DNA of 64,000 nucleotides. It comes from Massilia sp. PDC64. Its GTDB lineage: Bacteria > Pseudomonadota > Gammaproteobacteria > Burkholderiales > Burkholderiaceae_D. The position numbers were made by a program, and so were the translations under genes. The stretch spans positions 974,468 through 1,038,467 of the forward strand of contig NZ_FMZS01000001.1 in NCBI RefSeq assembly GCF_900101265.1, read 5' to 3'. Under the pieces are notes generated by a model. It did not search any database. It was not told the DNA's origin and saw only the letters and a list, made by a program, of their open reading frames with translations. Positions 35,779-44,832 of the stretch are shown here, one piece after another (within the stretch, counting starts at the first letter, position 1; the number at the start of each line of letters is the position of its first letter).

Positions 35779-36957
35779 ATGAAACGCCTGGCGTCCCTGC
35801 TGATCGCATTACCATTGCTGCTGGGTGGCTGCGCCAGTACGCCGCAACTCGCCCCGCCGCCCCCGCTGTTCGCCGACGCGTCGTTCAAGCCGCCGTCGGA
35901 ACCCATCGGGGCGCAGAACCTGTTCACGCTGAGCCCCGCCATGCAGGCCTACCTGCACAGTCCCGCCTTCGAAGCGCACCTGCGCAGCAAGGGTCTGGAA
36001 CGGGGCCTGATCGACGCGCTGTACAGCAAGACCGACCTGAAACTCGAATACGATTCCAGCCGCACGCGCACGGCCGCCGAAACGTACGAGGCGCGCGCCG
36101 GCAACTGCCTGTCGCTCGTCGTCATGACGGCCGCCTTCGCGCGCGAACTGGGCATGACGGTACGTTTCCGCAGCGTGCTCGCGGACGAGACCTGGAGCCG
36201 CGACGGCGGCATCTACCTCGTGGCCTCGCACGTGAACATCGCGCTGGGCCACCGCAAGCGCAGCGGCCTGCTGTACGACGAAACGTCCGAGCGTGAACTG
36301 GTCGTCGACTTCCTGCCGCCGCCGGAAGCGAGCCGCTTCCACACGCGCCAGCTGGAAGAGGAAGACATCGTCGCGCTGTACCTCAACAACCGCGCCGCCG
36401 AATCCCTTGTCCAGGGCAAGATCGACGACGCCTACTGGTGGGCACGCGCCGCCGTGGCGACCAATCCGCCGAACGCGATCGCCTACAACACGCTGGGCGT
36501 CATCTACCAGCGCCACGGCGACCTGGTGATGGCCGAGCGGGCCTTGCGCACCGCCCTCGAACGCGAACCGGAAAGCCTTGTCGTGATGCAGAACCTCGGC
36601 CCCCTGCTGGCCGCGACGGGCCGCAAGGCCGAGGCGGCCGAGATGGCGCGGCGCGTGGCCAGCATCGAACCGGTCCCGCCGTTCCAGTACTTCGACAAGG
36701 GCATGGTGGCGCTCAAGGCGGGCGACTACGACGCCGCACGCAAGCTGTTCGAACGCGAGGTCAAGCGCGCACCCTACTACGACGAGTTCCACTTCTGGCT
36801 GGCGGTAACGCTGCTGCAACTGGGCGAGGCAAAAGAAGCGCGCGAACAGCTCGCGCTGGCGATCGACACGAGCACGAAGTCGGACAATCGCCAGTTGTAC
36901 TCGGCCAAGCTGGCGCACCTGAAGCGCCAGAGCGCGAACAGCGTGCGCATCTACTAG
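35779..36957 (+). CDS. Lipoprotein with transglutaminase-like core and TPR repeats
   Basis: A 392-residue outer-membrane or periplasmic lipoprotein: residues 1-18 form a signal ending in LLGGC (Cys18). Residues about 85-185 resemble a transglutaminase-like core: ARAGNCLSLVVMTAAFARELGM gives Cys110, SHVNIALG gives His151 and VVDFLPP gives Asp177. About 195-385 is a run of TPR helices (YNTLGVIYQRHGDLVMAERAL, LVVMQNLGPLLAATGR and KAGDYDAARKLFEREV). A Cys-His-Asp set in a lipoprotein suggests a cell-envelope amidase or scaffold; no function is proven. A terminator follows, shared with convergent infA. Confidence 0.82.
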   Translation: MKRLASLLIALPLLLGGCASTPQLAPPPPLFADASFKPPSEPIGAQNLFTLSPAMQAYLHSPAFEAHLRSKGLERGLIDALYSKTDLKLEYDSSRTRTAAETYEARAGNCLSLVVMTAAFARELGMTVRFRSVLADETWSRDGGIYLVASHVNIALGHRKRSGLLYDETSERELVVDFLPPPEASRFHTRQLEEEDIVALYLNNRAAESLVQGKIDDAYWWARAAVATNPPNAIAYNTLGVIYQRHGDLVMAERALRTALEREPESLVVMQNLGPLLAATGRKAEAAEMARRVASIEPVPPFQYFDKGMVALKAGDYDAARKLFEREVKRAPYYDEFHFWLAVTLLQLGEAKEAREQLALAIDTSTKSDNRQLYSAKLAHLKRQSANSVRIY

Positions 36958-36964
36958 AACGTAA

Positions 36965-36990
36965 AACGGCCGCGTCGGCGGCCGTTGTGT
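36965..36990. terminator. Bidirectional intrinsic terminator between lipoprotein and infA genes
   Basis: AACGGCCGC (36965-36973) and GCGGCCGTT (36978-36986) form a perfect nine-base stem with a GTCG loop. A TGTGTT tail follows on the plus strand and TTTTAC on the minus strand. Confidence 0.85.
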
Positions 36991-37006
36991 TGCTATCGAC
37001 CGCCGA

Positions 37007-37270
37007 TCAACGGCGGCGCTGGCGCGCGGCCGACGGCGACGGGGTGCCGCGGGTTTCGAGATGGCGGAACACGATGCGGCCCTTGTTCAGGTCGTACGGC
37101 GACATCTCCAGCGTGACGCGGTCGCCGGCGATGATGCGGATGTGGTTCTTCTTCATCCGGCCCGACGTGTAGGCGACCAGTTGGTGACCGTTCTCGAGGT
37201 CCACGCGGAAACGCATCTCCGGCAGCACTTCGGTGACCTTGCCATTCATTTCGATCAGCTCTTCTTTCAT
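37007..37270 (-). CDS. infA: Translation initiation factor IF-1 (second copy type)
   Basis: An 87-residue protein with the S1/OB fold of IF-1: [40 protein letters not shown] and [21 protein letters not shown] typical IF-1 has 72 residues; the extra tail here is basic and Ser-rich, ending SAARQRRR. Betaproteobacteria often carry a second, stand-alone infA besides the one in the ribosomal-protein region, and this lone gene fits that. The start is ATG 37270. It is divergent from ccdA, with 271 bases between. Confidence 0.94.
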   Translation of the reverse strand: MKEELIEMNGKVTEVLPEMRFRVDLENGHQLVAYTSGRMKKNHIRIIAGDRVTLEMSPYDLNKGRIVFRHLETRGTPSPSAARQRRR

Positions 37271-37541
37271 GGTTTTCCTTTCGATGTGATCCCAACCGGC
37301 ATCGGCACGCGCCCGAGATAGCGAAATGGCTATCGCAGCGTCATCCTCGGGACGCTGGTCACGCATTGCCTGCTGGAGTGGGGAAAGCGGCGCCAGCCTG
37401 GTTCGTGGCGCCGTGGGGGATGGAACCGATATGGGGACGTTGCTTCGAAAAAAAAGGGCATCACATGATTCAGCATCGTCGATACGCCAGGAGTACAATG
37501 CACATCAGCCTCGCACATCAACAATGCGCATCAGAGATATT
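37271..37541. other. Spacer between infA and ccdA, no gene seen
   Basis: This 271-base stretch should hold the promoters and the leader of infA and of the ccdAB pair. It includes an A-rich block (GAAAAAAAAGGG near 37447). No reading frame with a ribosome site or family match was found, and base use changes to less GC-rich towards ccdA. Confidence 0.5.
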
Positions 37542-37796
37542 ATGAAACCTGCACATTCAATATCAGAGAAAGCCTCGGGCAAGAAAGCGACCAACATCAG
37601 TCTTGCCATGGACGTGTACCTGGATGCCAAAAATTTTGGCATCAATATTTCCCAACTGTGTGAACAAAAATTGCGCGAAGAGATACAGAAGCGCAAGGAG
37701 CAGCAGTGGAATGAACAACATGCCGACTTCCTGGCCGCCTATAACAGCGTCGTCGAAACCGAAGGCGTGGCATTGCAGGAATGGCGTGCATTCTGA
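37542..37796 (+). CDS. ccdA: Antitoxin of the CcdA family
   Basis: An 84-residue protein. The N-terminal half has the ribbon-helix-helix pattern KKATNISLAMDVYLDAKNFG and INISQLCEQKLREEI of plasmid and chromosomal CcdA. The C-terminal half (WNEQHADFLAAYNSVVETEG and VALQEWRAF) is the flexible part that binds and neutralises CcdB. The start is taken at ATG 37542 with AGAGA upstream; an in-frame ATG at 37524 would add six residues. Its stop overlaps the ccdB start as TGATG, which couples their translation. The pair is less GC-rich than its neighbours, a sign of transfer. Confidence 0.88.
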   Translation: MKPAHSISEKASGKKATNISLAMDVYLDAKNFGINISQLCEQKLREEIQKRKEQQWNEQHADFLAAYNSVVETEGVALQEWRAF

Positions 37797-38113
37797 TGGC
37801 TCGGTTCGATATCTACGACAATCCGGGCAGAAACAAAGCGAACATTCCTTATCTGGTCGAAGTGCAGAGCAATGTGATCAGTGGCCTGGCGACGAGGATC
37901 GTCATACCGCTGCGACAGCTGGCCGGGTTTTCGAGGCTCACCCTCCCCTCCGATCTGTTTCCGATCGTCGCTATCGACGGCAGAGATTACTTCCTCGACA
38001 CGCCACAACTGGGCGCCATTCCGTCGAATGAACTCAAAGTCAGGGTCGGCTCCGCCCAGGACTATCGTTTCGAGATCCAGGCTGCACTGGACAGGGTGTT
38101 CGGCTCGTACTGA
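37796..38113 (+). CDS. ccdB: Toxin of the CcdB family (possibly altered)
   Basis: A 105-residue protein matching CcdB: VEVQSNVISGLATRIVIPLRQ, DLFPIVAIDGRDYFLDTPQLGAIP and the terminal helix. CcdB poisons DNA gyrase, and in F-plasmid CcdB the last three residues Trp-Gly-Ile carry the poisoning contact. Here the end reads VFGSY, with Phe at the Trp place and a different C-terminus. It may be a weaker toxin, have another target contact, or be a neutralised remnant. Start ATG 37796. Confidence 0.86.
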   Translation: MARFDIYDNPGRNKANIPYLVEVQSNVISGLATRIVIPLRQLAGFSRLTLPSDLFPIVAIDGRDYFLDTPQLGAIPSNELKVRVGSAQDYRFEIQAALDRVFGSY

Positions 38114-38190
38114 GCATGCGCGTGATCGTCGATTGACATCACCATCGAACCCTCGCAGACTCGTGCGCAGGCTCTTGATCGGGAGGTGTC

Positions 38191-39417
38191 ATGCATCCGG
38201 CTCATCGCGGCAATGTTGTGCTTGGCAAGGTCGGCTGGTCGCCACTCAAATCGTTGTGGTGGACCTGCATGGCAAGTATCAGCGCCATCGGCGGCTGGGC
38301 GACCTTCAGCTGGAGCGCGTTCGCGCTATTCCTGCTGGCGACCGCCACCGTACTCCTGTTCGGACACTCGCTCGGCAGCCATCGCAAGCTCATCCACGAT
38401 AGCTTCGGCTGTCCCAAGTGGCTGGAATATGTGTTGGTGTATGCCGGCGTGCAGGTCGGCCTGGCTGGACCGCTGGGACTGCTCGCCCAGCACAATTTGC
38501 GCGACTACGCACAGCGCCAGCCCGATTGCCATGATTACCTCCGCCATGGCCGAACGTTCTGGCGCGATGGCTGGTGGCAGCTGCACGGCGAACTCACGCT
38601 CGACGATCCGCCGGTCCTGCCGATTCCCGAAGCGATTGCGCAGGACAGGTTTTATCGCTTCCTGGAACGGACCTGGATGCTGCAACAGATTCCGCCAGCC
38701 CTGGTCTTGTATGCGCTCGGCGGCTGGGCGTTCGTCATCTGGGGCGTGTGCGCCCGTATCACGGCGGGGGTGACGGGCCATTGGCTGATCGGCTATTTCG
38801 CCCACAATCACGGCGGTATGCACCAGATCGTCGACGGCGCGGCCGTTCAGGGCCATAACGTCAAGTTCGCCTCGCTGCTCACCATGGGAGAATCGTGGCA
38901 CAACAACCATCACGCGTGGCCGGGCTCGGCGAAGCTGGGACTGTACCCCGGCGAGTGGGATCCCGGCTGGTGGGCGCTGATGCTGTTCAAACGCATGGGA
39001 TGGGTATGGCGCCTCAGGCTCCCCGCCGACTGCCCGCCGCGGGCGGAACTGCGCTGCCAGGATAAAAGCCTGCCAATCATCGCGACCACCACGGCGGTCC
39101 CGGCCAGCGCCACCGTGCGGTCTACGCTGGCGGCAAGCATGAGGCTGCTAGCGCAACGCAGACATGCCGTACTGCAGGGCCCGTGCGTCGGCCTGCCCGA
39201 ACAATGGCTGCAGCGTCTGGCCGGCGAGACCACCCACGTGGTCCGCGTGCCGGCGCAAGCCCGTCTGGTCCTGCGCTACGGCAGCCATCACATCTCTGGT
39301 TTGCCTGCCCTGCTGGTCGCCGTTGGCGCGCGCAATGCGTGGACCGCGGCCGGCGCGATCGTGCTGCTGCCACTGGCCATGATGTGCGAGCTGGTACGCG
39401 ACCAGTTCCAGGCCTGA
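38191..39417 (+). CDS. Fatty-acid desaturase with unusual C-terminal extension
   Basis: A 408-residue membrane desaturase of the acyl-CoA/delta-9 type. The histidine boxes are HSLGSHRKLIH (about 59-69) and ESWHNNHHAW (about 232-241), with HDYLRHG and HNHGG between, giving the expected eight-plus histidines for a diiron site. About four membrane spans are present in residues 20-200. The enzyme core ends near 290. The last ~115 residues contain SMRLLAQRRHAVLQGPCVG and VLRYGSHHISGLPALLVAV and do not look like the usual tail. Start ATG 38191 has GGGAGG upstream. Its composition is less GC-rich than that of neighbouring genes. Confidence 0.82.
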   Translation: MHPAHRGNVVLGKVGWSPLKSLWWTCMASISAIGGWATFSWSAFALFLLATATVLLFGHSLGSHRKLIHDSFGCPKWLEYVLVYAGVQVGLAGPLGLLAQHNLRDYAQRQPDCHDYLRHGRTFWRDGWWQLHGELTLDDPPVLPIPEAIAQDRFYRFLERTWMLQQIPPALVLYALGGWAFVIWGVCARITAGVTGHWLIGYFAHNHGGMHQIVDGAAVQGHNVKFASLLTMGESWHNNHHAWPGSAKLGLYPGEWDPGWWALMLFKRMGWVWRLRLPADCPPRAELRCQDKSLPIIATTTAVPASATVRSTLAASMRLLAQRRHAVLQGPCVGLPEQWLQRLAGETTHVVRVPAQARLVLRYGSHHISGLPALLVAVGARNAWTAAGAIVLLPLAMMCELVRDQFQA

Positions 39418-39427
39418 CGACGCGGGA

Positions 39428-39958
39428 TCAGAACAGGGAATGCTGCGCGGCCGACGCCTCTTCAACCGGGGACGCCACCAGCCTGCGCCACACGTCGAGC
39501 TTCTGTTCGAAACTCAGCGCCATGTGCGCCGGCGATGACGACGGCAGCACGACCGTCCGATACCCCTGCTCCGCAAACTGCGGCGCGAACTTCCCCGACG
39601 TCTGCCCATTGAACCCGACCGTTTCCAGCTCGGGACACAAGCGGTGCAGCCGCTCAAAATCATTCGCGGCCGGGTTGCGGATCGCGGAATCGAGACTGCC
39701 TTCGCGCTCGCACGCGGCCAGCACGTCCCACAGGCCGAAGCGGTGCGCGAGGAGGCGCGGCAGGCGGTCCGCGTAAGGCAGCGAATACAGGTCCTCGCCG
39801 ACGAGGGCGCCGACCAGTTTCCAGAACTGGTTGCGCGGGTGGGCATAGTACTGCTGGGCCGCGAGCGACGCTGCGCCGGGAAAGCTGCCCAGGATGAGGA
39901 TGCGCGTGTCCTGCGCGATGACGGGCGCGAGCCCGGTGAGCTGGGAAGAATCGGTCAT
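39428..39958 (-). CDS. DNA deoxyinosine/uracil glycosylase (family 6)
   Basis: A 176-residue protein of UDG family 6 (hypoxanthine-DNA glycosylase, HDG). The family motifs are ILILGSFPGAASL near 20-32, YYAHPRNQFWKL near 37-48, LWDVLAACEREGSLDSAIRN near 76-95, and VLPSSSPAHM near 137-146. HDG removes deaminated adenine (hypoxanthine) and sometimes uracil from DNA. It converges with the desaturase gene and starts about 24 bases from the efflux-operon terminator. Confidence 0.88.
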   Translation of the reverse strand: MTDSSQLTGLAPVIAQDTRILILGSFPGAASLAAQQYYAHPRNQFWKLVGALVGEDLYSLPYADRLPRLLAHRFGLWDVLAACEREGSLDSAIRNPAANDFERLHRLCPELETVGFNGQTSGKFAPQFAEQGYRTVVLPSSSPAHMALSFEQKLDVWRRLVASPVEEASAAQHSLF

Positions 39959-39981
39959 GGGCCGATTCTAGCCCGCGCACG

Positions 39982-40015
39982 AAAAAAGCGGCGATACGCT
40001 CGCACGTACCGCCGC
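39982..40015 (-). terminator. Intrinsic terminator of the RND efflux operon
   Basis: Read leftward, GCGGCGGTACG and CGTATCGCCGC form an 11-base stem with one G-T wobble and a six-base loop (39988-40015), followed by six T. It lies 45 bases after the stop of the outer-membrane channel gene. Confidence 0.88.
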
Positions 40016-40059
40016 AAAGGGCATTACCGGAATCGCAGTAAGGCCAGGGACTTCGTCCT

Positions 40060-41583
40060 TCAGTTACGCGCCTGCGCCGTATCGTCCACGCGGGCAGCAG
40101 CATCCCAGCCGCCGCCCAGCGCGCGGATCAGCGCCACGGTGGTGATCGCACGGTCGCCGCGCAGTTGGACCGCGTTGCGCTCGACGTTCGCCAGGTTGCG
40201 CTGCGCGTCCAGCAGTTCGAGATAGCTGCCGCGGCCCGCGTCGTACAGCTTCTGCGCCAGGTCGGCCGAACGGCGGGCGGACAGCACCGCCGCCTCGATC
40301 TCGGCGCTCTGCCCCGCGAGGATGCGCAGGCCGGCCAGGTTGTCCTCGACCTCGGCGAACGCGGTCAGGACGCTCTGGCGGTACGAACCCACCGCTTCTT
40401 CCAGCGCGGCTTCGCTGCGCACGACGTTGTTGCGGTTGCGGCCACCGTCGATCAGCGGCATCGACAGCGCGGCGCCCAGCAGCCACGAACGGCTGCTCCA
40501 CTTGAACACTTCGGCGAAGCTGGTGCCGACGCCGCCGGCGCCCGCCGACAGGTTCAGCGCCGGGAACATCGCGGAGCGTGCCACGCCGATGCGGGCGTTC
40601 GCCGCTTCCATCGAGCGCTGGGCGCTGGCGATGTCGGGACGGCGCTCCAGCAACGTCGACGGCAGGCCGGCCGGAATGACGGGCAACGCGGCGGCGTCGG
40701 AGAGCGGCGCCGACGGCGCGGAGAAGTTCGACGCCGGTTTGCCCAGCAGGACAGCCAGCGCGTGTTCCGCCGTGGCGCGCTGGCGCTGCAGGCCGATCGC
40801 CTCCGAGCGCGCCGTCGCCAGTTCCGTCTTGGCCCGCGACAGGTCGAATTCACCGATGTCGCCCGCGTCGAAGCGGCGGCCCGTCACGCGCACGCTTTCT
40901 TCGCGCAGCTGCACCGTGTGGTTGACGGTCGCGATTTCCGCATCCAGCGCACGGAGGCGGAAATAGGTCTGCGCCACGTCGGCCTGCAGCGACAGCAGCA
41001 CGGAGCGGTACGTCGCTTCCACCGCGCCGGCATCGCCGCGTGCAGCGGCCACGTTCGACGACACGCGGCCGAACAGGTCGACCTCGTAGCTGGCCGACAG
41101 CCGCGCCGAGTACGTGTTCGCGGCCGGGACGTTCGTGCCCTTCGGCAGGTTGGCTTCCAGCGGCGACAGGCGGGCGCGCTCGGCGCCGACACCGACGCCG
41201 ACCTGCGGGATGCGGTCCGCTTCGGCGATGCCCGCGATGGCGCGGGCCTGCTTCACGCGGGCTGCAGCCACCGTCAGGCTCTGGTTGTTCGCCGTCGCTT
41301 CGGCGATGAGGCCATTCAGTGTCTCGTCGTTGAACACGCGCCACCATTCGCCGCGCGGCTGGGCTTCGGCCGGGCGGCCGACGGTCCACGTGGTGCCGTC
41401 AGGGGCGCTGCGCACGTCGTTCACCGCGGTGGCATTAATGTTCGCATCGGCTCCGTGCGCCGATGCTTCCTTGAACGCCGTCGGCGTCGTAATGCTCGGT
41501 TGCTTGAATTCCGGGGCGGCGCACGCGGTCAGCAGCAGGGCTGCCATCAGCGGAGCCACGCCCCTTGCAATCATCGTTTTCAT
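40060..41583 (-). CDS. RND efflux outer-membrane channel lipoprotein (OprM/NodT family)
   Basis: A 507-residue TolC-type channel. The signal peptide ends in LLLTACAAP with the lipidated Cys at 21. Two OEP repeats give the barrel and tunnel helices; GEWWRVFNDETLNGLIAEA and NNQSLTVAAARVKQARA open the first, and WLLGAALSMPLIDGGRN the second. It works as the outer-membrane exit of the tripartite pump encoded with it. The gene starts three bases after the pump gene stop, and a terminator follows. Which drugs are exported is not given by the sequence. Confidence 0.92.
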   Translation of the reverse strand: MKTMIARGVAPLMAALLLTACAAPEFKQPSITTPTAFKEASAHGADANINATAVNDVRSAPDGTTWTVGRPAEAQPRGEWWRVFNDETLNGLIAEATANNQSLTVAAARVKQARAIAGIAEADRIPQVGVGVGAERARLSPLEANLPKGTNVPAANTYSARLSASYEVDLFGRVSSNVAAARGDAGAVEATYRSVLLSLQADVAQTYFRLRALDAEIATVNHTVQLREESVRVTGRRFDAGDIGEFDLSRAKTELATARSEAIGLQRQRATAEHALAVLLGKPASNFSAPSAPLSDAAALPVIPAGLPSTLLERRPDIASAQRSMEAANARIGVARSAMFPALNLSAGAGGVGTSFAEVFKWSSRSWLLGAALSMPLIDGGRNRNNVVRSEAALEEAVGSYRQSVLTAFAEVEDNLAGLRILAGQSAEIEAAVLSARRSADLAQKLYDAGRGSYLELLDAQRNLANVERNAVQLRGDRAITTVALIRALGGGWDAAARVDDTAQARN

Positions 41584-41586
41584 ATA

Positions 41587-44500
41587 TCAGTTTCCTTCCA
41601 GTGCCGGCGCATGGTCGCCGCCGGCGGCGTGCGGCGCCGTGTCGTGGGCGTGGGCATGCTTCGGCTTCTCGAAACGCTTGGCCAGCGTGCGCAGCAGGAC
41701 GTAGAACACCGGCGTCAGGAACAGGCCGAAGAACGTCACGCCCAACATGCCGGCGAACACGGCGACACCCATCGCATGGCGCATCTCGGCGCCGGCGCCG
41801 TGCGACAGCACCAGCGGCACCACGCCCATGATGAACGCGATCGACGTCATCAGGATCGGACGCAGACGCAGGCGGCAGGCTTCCAGCGCGGCGGCCACGA
41901 TGCTGCGGCCATGGTGTTCCAGCTCCAGGGCGAATTCCACGATCAGGATCGCGTTCTTCGAGGCGAGACCCACCAGCACGAACAGGGCGATCTGCGTGAA
42001 GATGTTGTTGTCGCCACCGGTGACCTTCACGCCGATCAGGGCGCACAGGATCGACATCGGCACGATCAGGATCACGGCCAGCGGCAGGGTCCAGCTTTCG
42101 TACTGCGCGGCGAGCACGAGGAACACGAGCAGCACGCACAGCGGGAACACGTAGATCATGGTGTTACCGGCCAGGATGTCCTGGTACGTCAGGTCCGTCC
42201 ATTCGTACGAGATCCCTTTCGGCAGCGTGGCCTTGACGATTTCTTCCATCGCGGCCTGCGCCTGGCCCGACGACACGCCCGGTGCCGGGCCACCATTCAA
42301 CTCGGCGGCGACGTAGCCGTTGTAGCGCTGCACGCGATCCGGACCATACGTGTCCTTGATCTTCATGAGCGACGACAGCGGGATCATCTCGCCCTTGTCG
42401 TTGCGGACCTTCAGCTGCGCGATCTGTTCGCGCTGCGAACGGAACGGCGCATCCGCCTGCACGCGCACCTGGTACGTGCGGCCGAACTGGTTGAAGTCGT
42501 TCACGTACAGCGAACCGAGGTTGATCTGCAAGGTCTGGTTGATCTCGGCCAGCGGCACGCCCAGCTGCTTGGCTTTCACGCGGTCGACGTCGGCGAACAA
42601 CTGCGGCACGTTGATCTGGTAGCCCGAGAACACACCCTGCAGGCGCTTGTCGGCCCACGCCTTGGCCTGCACGGCCTGCACGGCTTTGTACAGCTCGTCG
42701 TAGCCGACCCCGGCGCGGTCTTCGATCATCATCTTGAAGCCGCCCGTCGTACCCAGGCCGTTCACCGGCGGGGGCGACAGCACCATCACGAATGCGTCTT
42801 CGATGGCGCCCATGCGCTTGTTGATCTCGGCGGCGATCGCCTCGGCGCTCTGCTCCTTGCCCTTACGCTCGTCGAACGGTTTGAGCGTGGTGAACACGAT
42901 GCCCGCGTTCGGCGCATTGGTGAAGCCGTTGATCGACAGGCCCGGGAATGCGACCGACGATTCCACGCCCGGGATCTGCTTGGCCACGTCCGACATCTTG
43001 CGGATGACGGCGTCCGTGCGGTCCAGCGAGGCGGCGTCCGGCAGCTGCGCGAAGCCGATCAGGTAGGCCTTGTCCTGCGACGGCACGAAGCCCGGCGGCA
43101 CGGCCTTGAACATGAAGATGCCGGCGATGGCGAGCAGCACGTACACGCCCAGCGCCGCGCTCTTGCGCTTCAGGACGCCCTTGACGCCGCCTTCGTAGGC
43201 ATGCGACGAACGGCCGAAGAAGCGGTTGAAGCCGGCGAAGAAGCGGCCGAACACGGCGTCCATCATGCGGGTCAGGCGGTCCTTCGGCGCATTGTGCGAT
43301 TTCAGCAGCGCTGCCGACAGGGCCGGAGCCAGGGTCAGCGACGAGAACGCGGAGATCACGGTCGAAATGGCGATGGTCAGCGCGAACTGGCGGTAGAACT
43401 GGCCGGTCAGGCCCGACACGAATGCGATCGGCACGAACACGGCGCACAGCACGAGGGCGATCGCGATGATCGGGCCGGAGACTTCCTTCATCGCCTGCAC
43501 GGTCGCATCATGCGGGTTCAGGCCGTTGGCGATGTTGCGCTCGACGTTCTCCACCACGACGATCGCGTCGTCCACCACGATACCGATGGCCAGCACGAGG
43601 CCGAACAGCGACAGCGTGTTGATCGAGAAGCCGCAGGCGAGCATCACCGCGAACGTACCGACAACGGACACCGGCACGGCCAGCAGCGGGATCACCGAGG
43701 CGCGCCAGGTCTGCAGGAACACGATGACGACGATGGCCACCAGCACCACCGCTTCGAGCAGCGTGTGGATGACCGAGCGGATCGACTCGCGCACGAATTG
43801 GGTCGGGTCGTACACAATGCTGTATTCGACGCCTTCCGGGAAATCTTTCGACAGCTCCTTCATCTTGGCGCGCACGTCGGACGACAGTTGCAGCGCGTTG
43901 GCGTTCGGCGCCTGGAAGATGGGGATCGCAACGGCCGACTGGTTGTCCAGCAGCGCGCGCAGGGCGTACGAGTTCGAGCCCATCTCGAGGCGTGCGACGT
44001 CCTTCAGCAGCGTGGTCGCGCCGTCGGCATTGGTCTTGATGACGATGTTGCCGAACTCCTCGACCGACTGCAGGCGGCCCTGCGTGTTGACGGTCAGCTG
44101 GAAGTCCGCGCCCTTGGCCGGGCCCTGGCCGACGACGCCGGCCGCCACCTGCACGTTCTGCTCGCGGATCGCGTTCACGACGTCGCTGGCGGTCAGGTTG
44201 CGGGCGGCGACCTTTTGCGGGTCGAGCCACACGCGCATGGCGTAGTCGCCCGAACCGAACAGCTGGACTTCGCCCATGCCGTTGATGCGCGCCAGCTCGT
44301 CCTTGACGTTCAGCGTGGCGTAGTTGCGCAGATAGAGGTCGTCATAGCGGCCATCCGGCGAGCGCAGGTGGACCACCATCGTGATGTTGGGCGAGCTCTT
44401 GACGGTCGTGACGCCGATCTGGCGCACCTCGTCCGGCAGGCGCGGGAGCGCACGCTGGACGCGGTTCTGCACAGCCGTCTCGGCCTGCTCGACGTTGGTG

Positions 44501-44796
44501 CCGATCTTGAAGGTCACCGTCAGCATCAATGCGCCGTCGGACGTATTTTGCGACGTCATGTACAGCATGTTTTCGACGCCGTTGATTTCCTGCTCCAGCG
44601 GCGTCGCGACGGTTTCCGCGATCACCTTCGGGTTGGCGCCCGGGTACTGGGCGCGCACCACCACGGAGGGCGGCACGACGTCCGGGTACTCGGAGATCGG
44701 CAACTCGAAGATCGATATGAGGCCGGCCACGAAGACCAGCACCGACAGCACGGCCGCGAAGATCGGCTTGTCGACGAAAAAGCGTGAGATGTTCAT
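41587..44796 (-). CDS. RND multidrug efflux permease (AcrB/MexB, HAE1 family)
   Basis: A 1069-residue inner-membrane proton-driven pump. The N-terminal cytoplasmic end MNISRFFVDKPIFAAVLS leads to span 1, and the periplasmic porter domain includes ISEYPDVVPPSVVVRAQYPG. Span 4 carries the proton-relay Asp pair in IGIVVDDAIVVVENVER. The second half repeats the layout, ending with a charged tail. The size and order (adaptor-pump-channel) are those of AcrAB-OprM systems. The gap to the adaptor gene is 36 bases. Confidence 0.95.
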   Translation of the reverse strand: MNISRFFVDKPIFAAVLSVLVFVAGLISIFELPISEYPDVVPPSVVVRAQYPGANPKVIAETVATPLEQEINGVENMLYMTSQNTSDGALMLTVTFKIGTNVEQAETAVQNRVQRALPRLPDEVRQIGVTTVKSSPNITMVVHLRSPDGRYDDLYLRNYATLNVKDELARINGMGEVQLFGSGDYAMRVWLDPQKVAARNLTASDVVNAIREQNVQVAAGVVGQGPAKGADFQLTVNTQGRLQSVEEFGNIVIKTNADGATTLLKDVARLEMGSNSYALRALLDNQSAVAIPIFQAPNANALQLSSDVRAKMKELSKDFPEGVEYSIVYDPTQFVRESIRSVIHTLLEAVVLVAIVVIVFLQTWRASVIPLLAVPVSVVGTFAVMLACGFSINTLSLFGLVLAIGIVVDDAIVVVENVERNIANGLNPHDATVQAMKEVSGPIIAIALVLCAVFVPIAFVSGLTGQFYRQFALTIAISTVISAFSSLTLAPALSAALLKSHNAPKDRLTRMMDAVFGRFFAGFNRFFGRSSHAYEGGVKGVLKRKSAALGVYVLLAIAGIFMFKAVPPGFVPSQDKAYLIGFAQLPDAASLDRTDAVIRKMSDVAKQIPGVESSVAFPGLSINGFTNAPNAGIVFTTLKPFDERKGKEQSAEAIAAEINKRMGAIEDAFVMVLSPPPVNGLGTTGGFKMMIEDRAGVGYDELYKAVQAVQAKAWADKRLQGVFSGYQINVPQLFADVDRVKAKQLGVPLAEINQTLQINLGSLYVNDFNQFGRTYQVRVQADAPFRSQREQIAQLKVRNDKGEMIPLSSLMKIKDTYGPDRVQRYNGYVAAELNGGPAPGVSSGQAQAAMEEIVKATLPKGISYEWTDLTYQDILAGNTMIYVFPLCVLLVFLVLAAQYESWTLPLAVILIVPMSILCALIGVKVTGGDNNIFTQIALFVLVGLASKNAILIVEFALELEHHGRSIVAAALEACRLRLRPILMTSIAFIMGVVPLVLSHGAGAEMRHAMGVAVFAGMLGVTFFGLFLTPVFYVLLRTLAKRFEKPKHAHAHDTAPHAAGGDHAPALEGN

Positions 44797-44832
44797 GTGT
44801 TCTTGTCCCTTGGTCTTATGGGATTACTTCGC

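Noticed and set aside
38186..38773. A 195-codon plus-strand frame inside the desaturase gene
   Set aside because: It overlaps the desaturase in another frame and shows no motif; the desaturase has all histidine boxes and a good ribosome site.
40165..44787. An open frame of about 1540 codons on the plus strand opposite the RND pump and channel genes
   Set aside because: It mirrors the codon pattern of the minus-strand efflux genes; high GC keeps antisense frames open. Its translation is Arg/His/Ala/Val-rich without family motifs.
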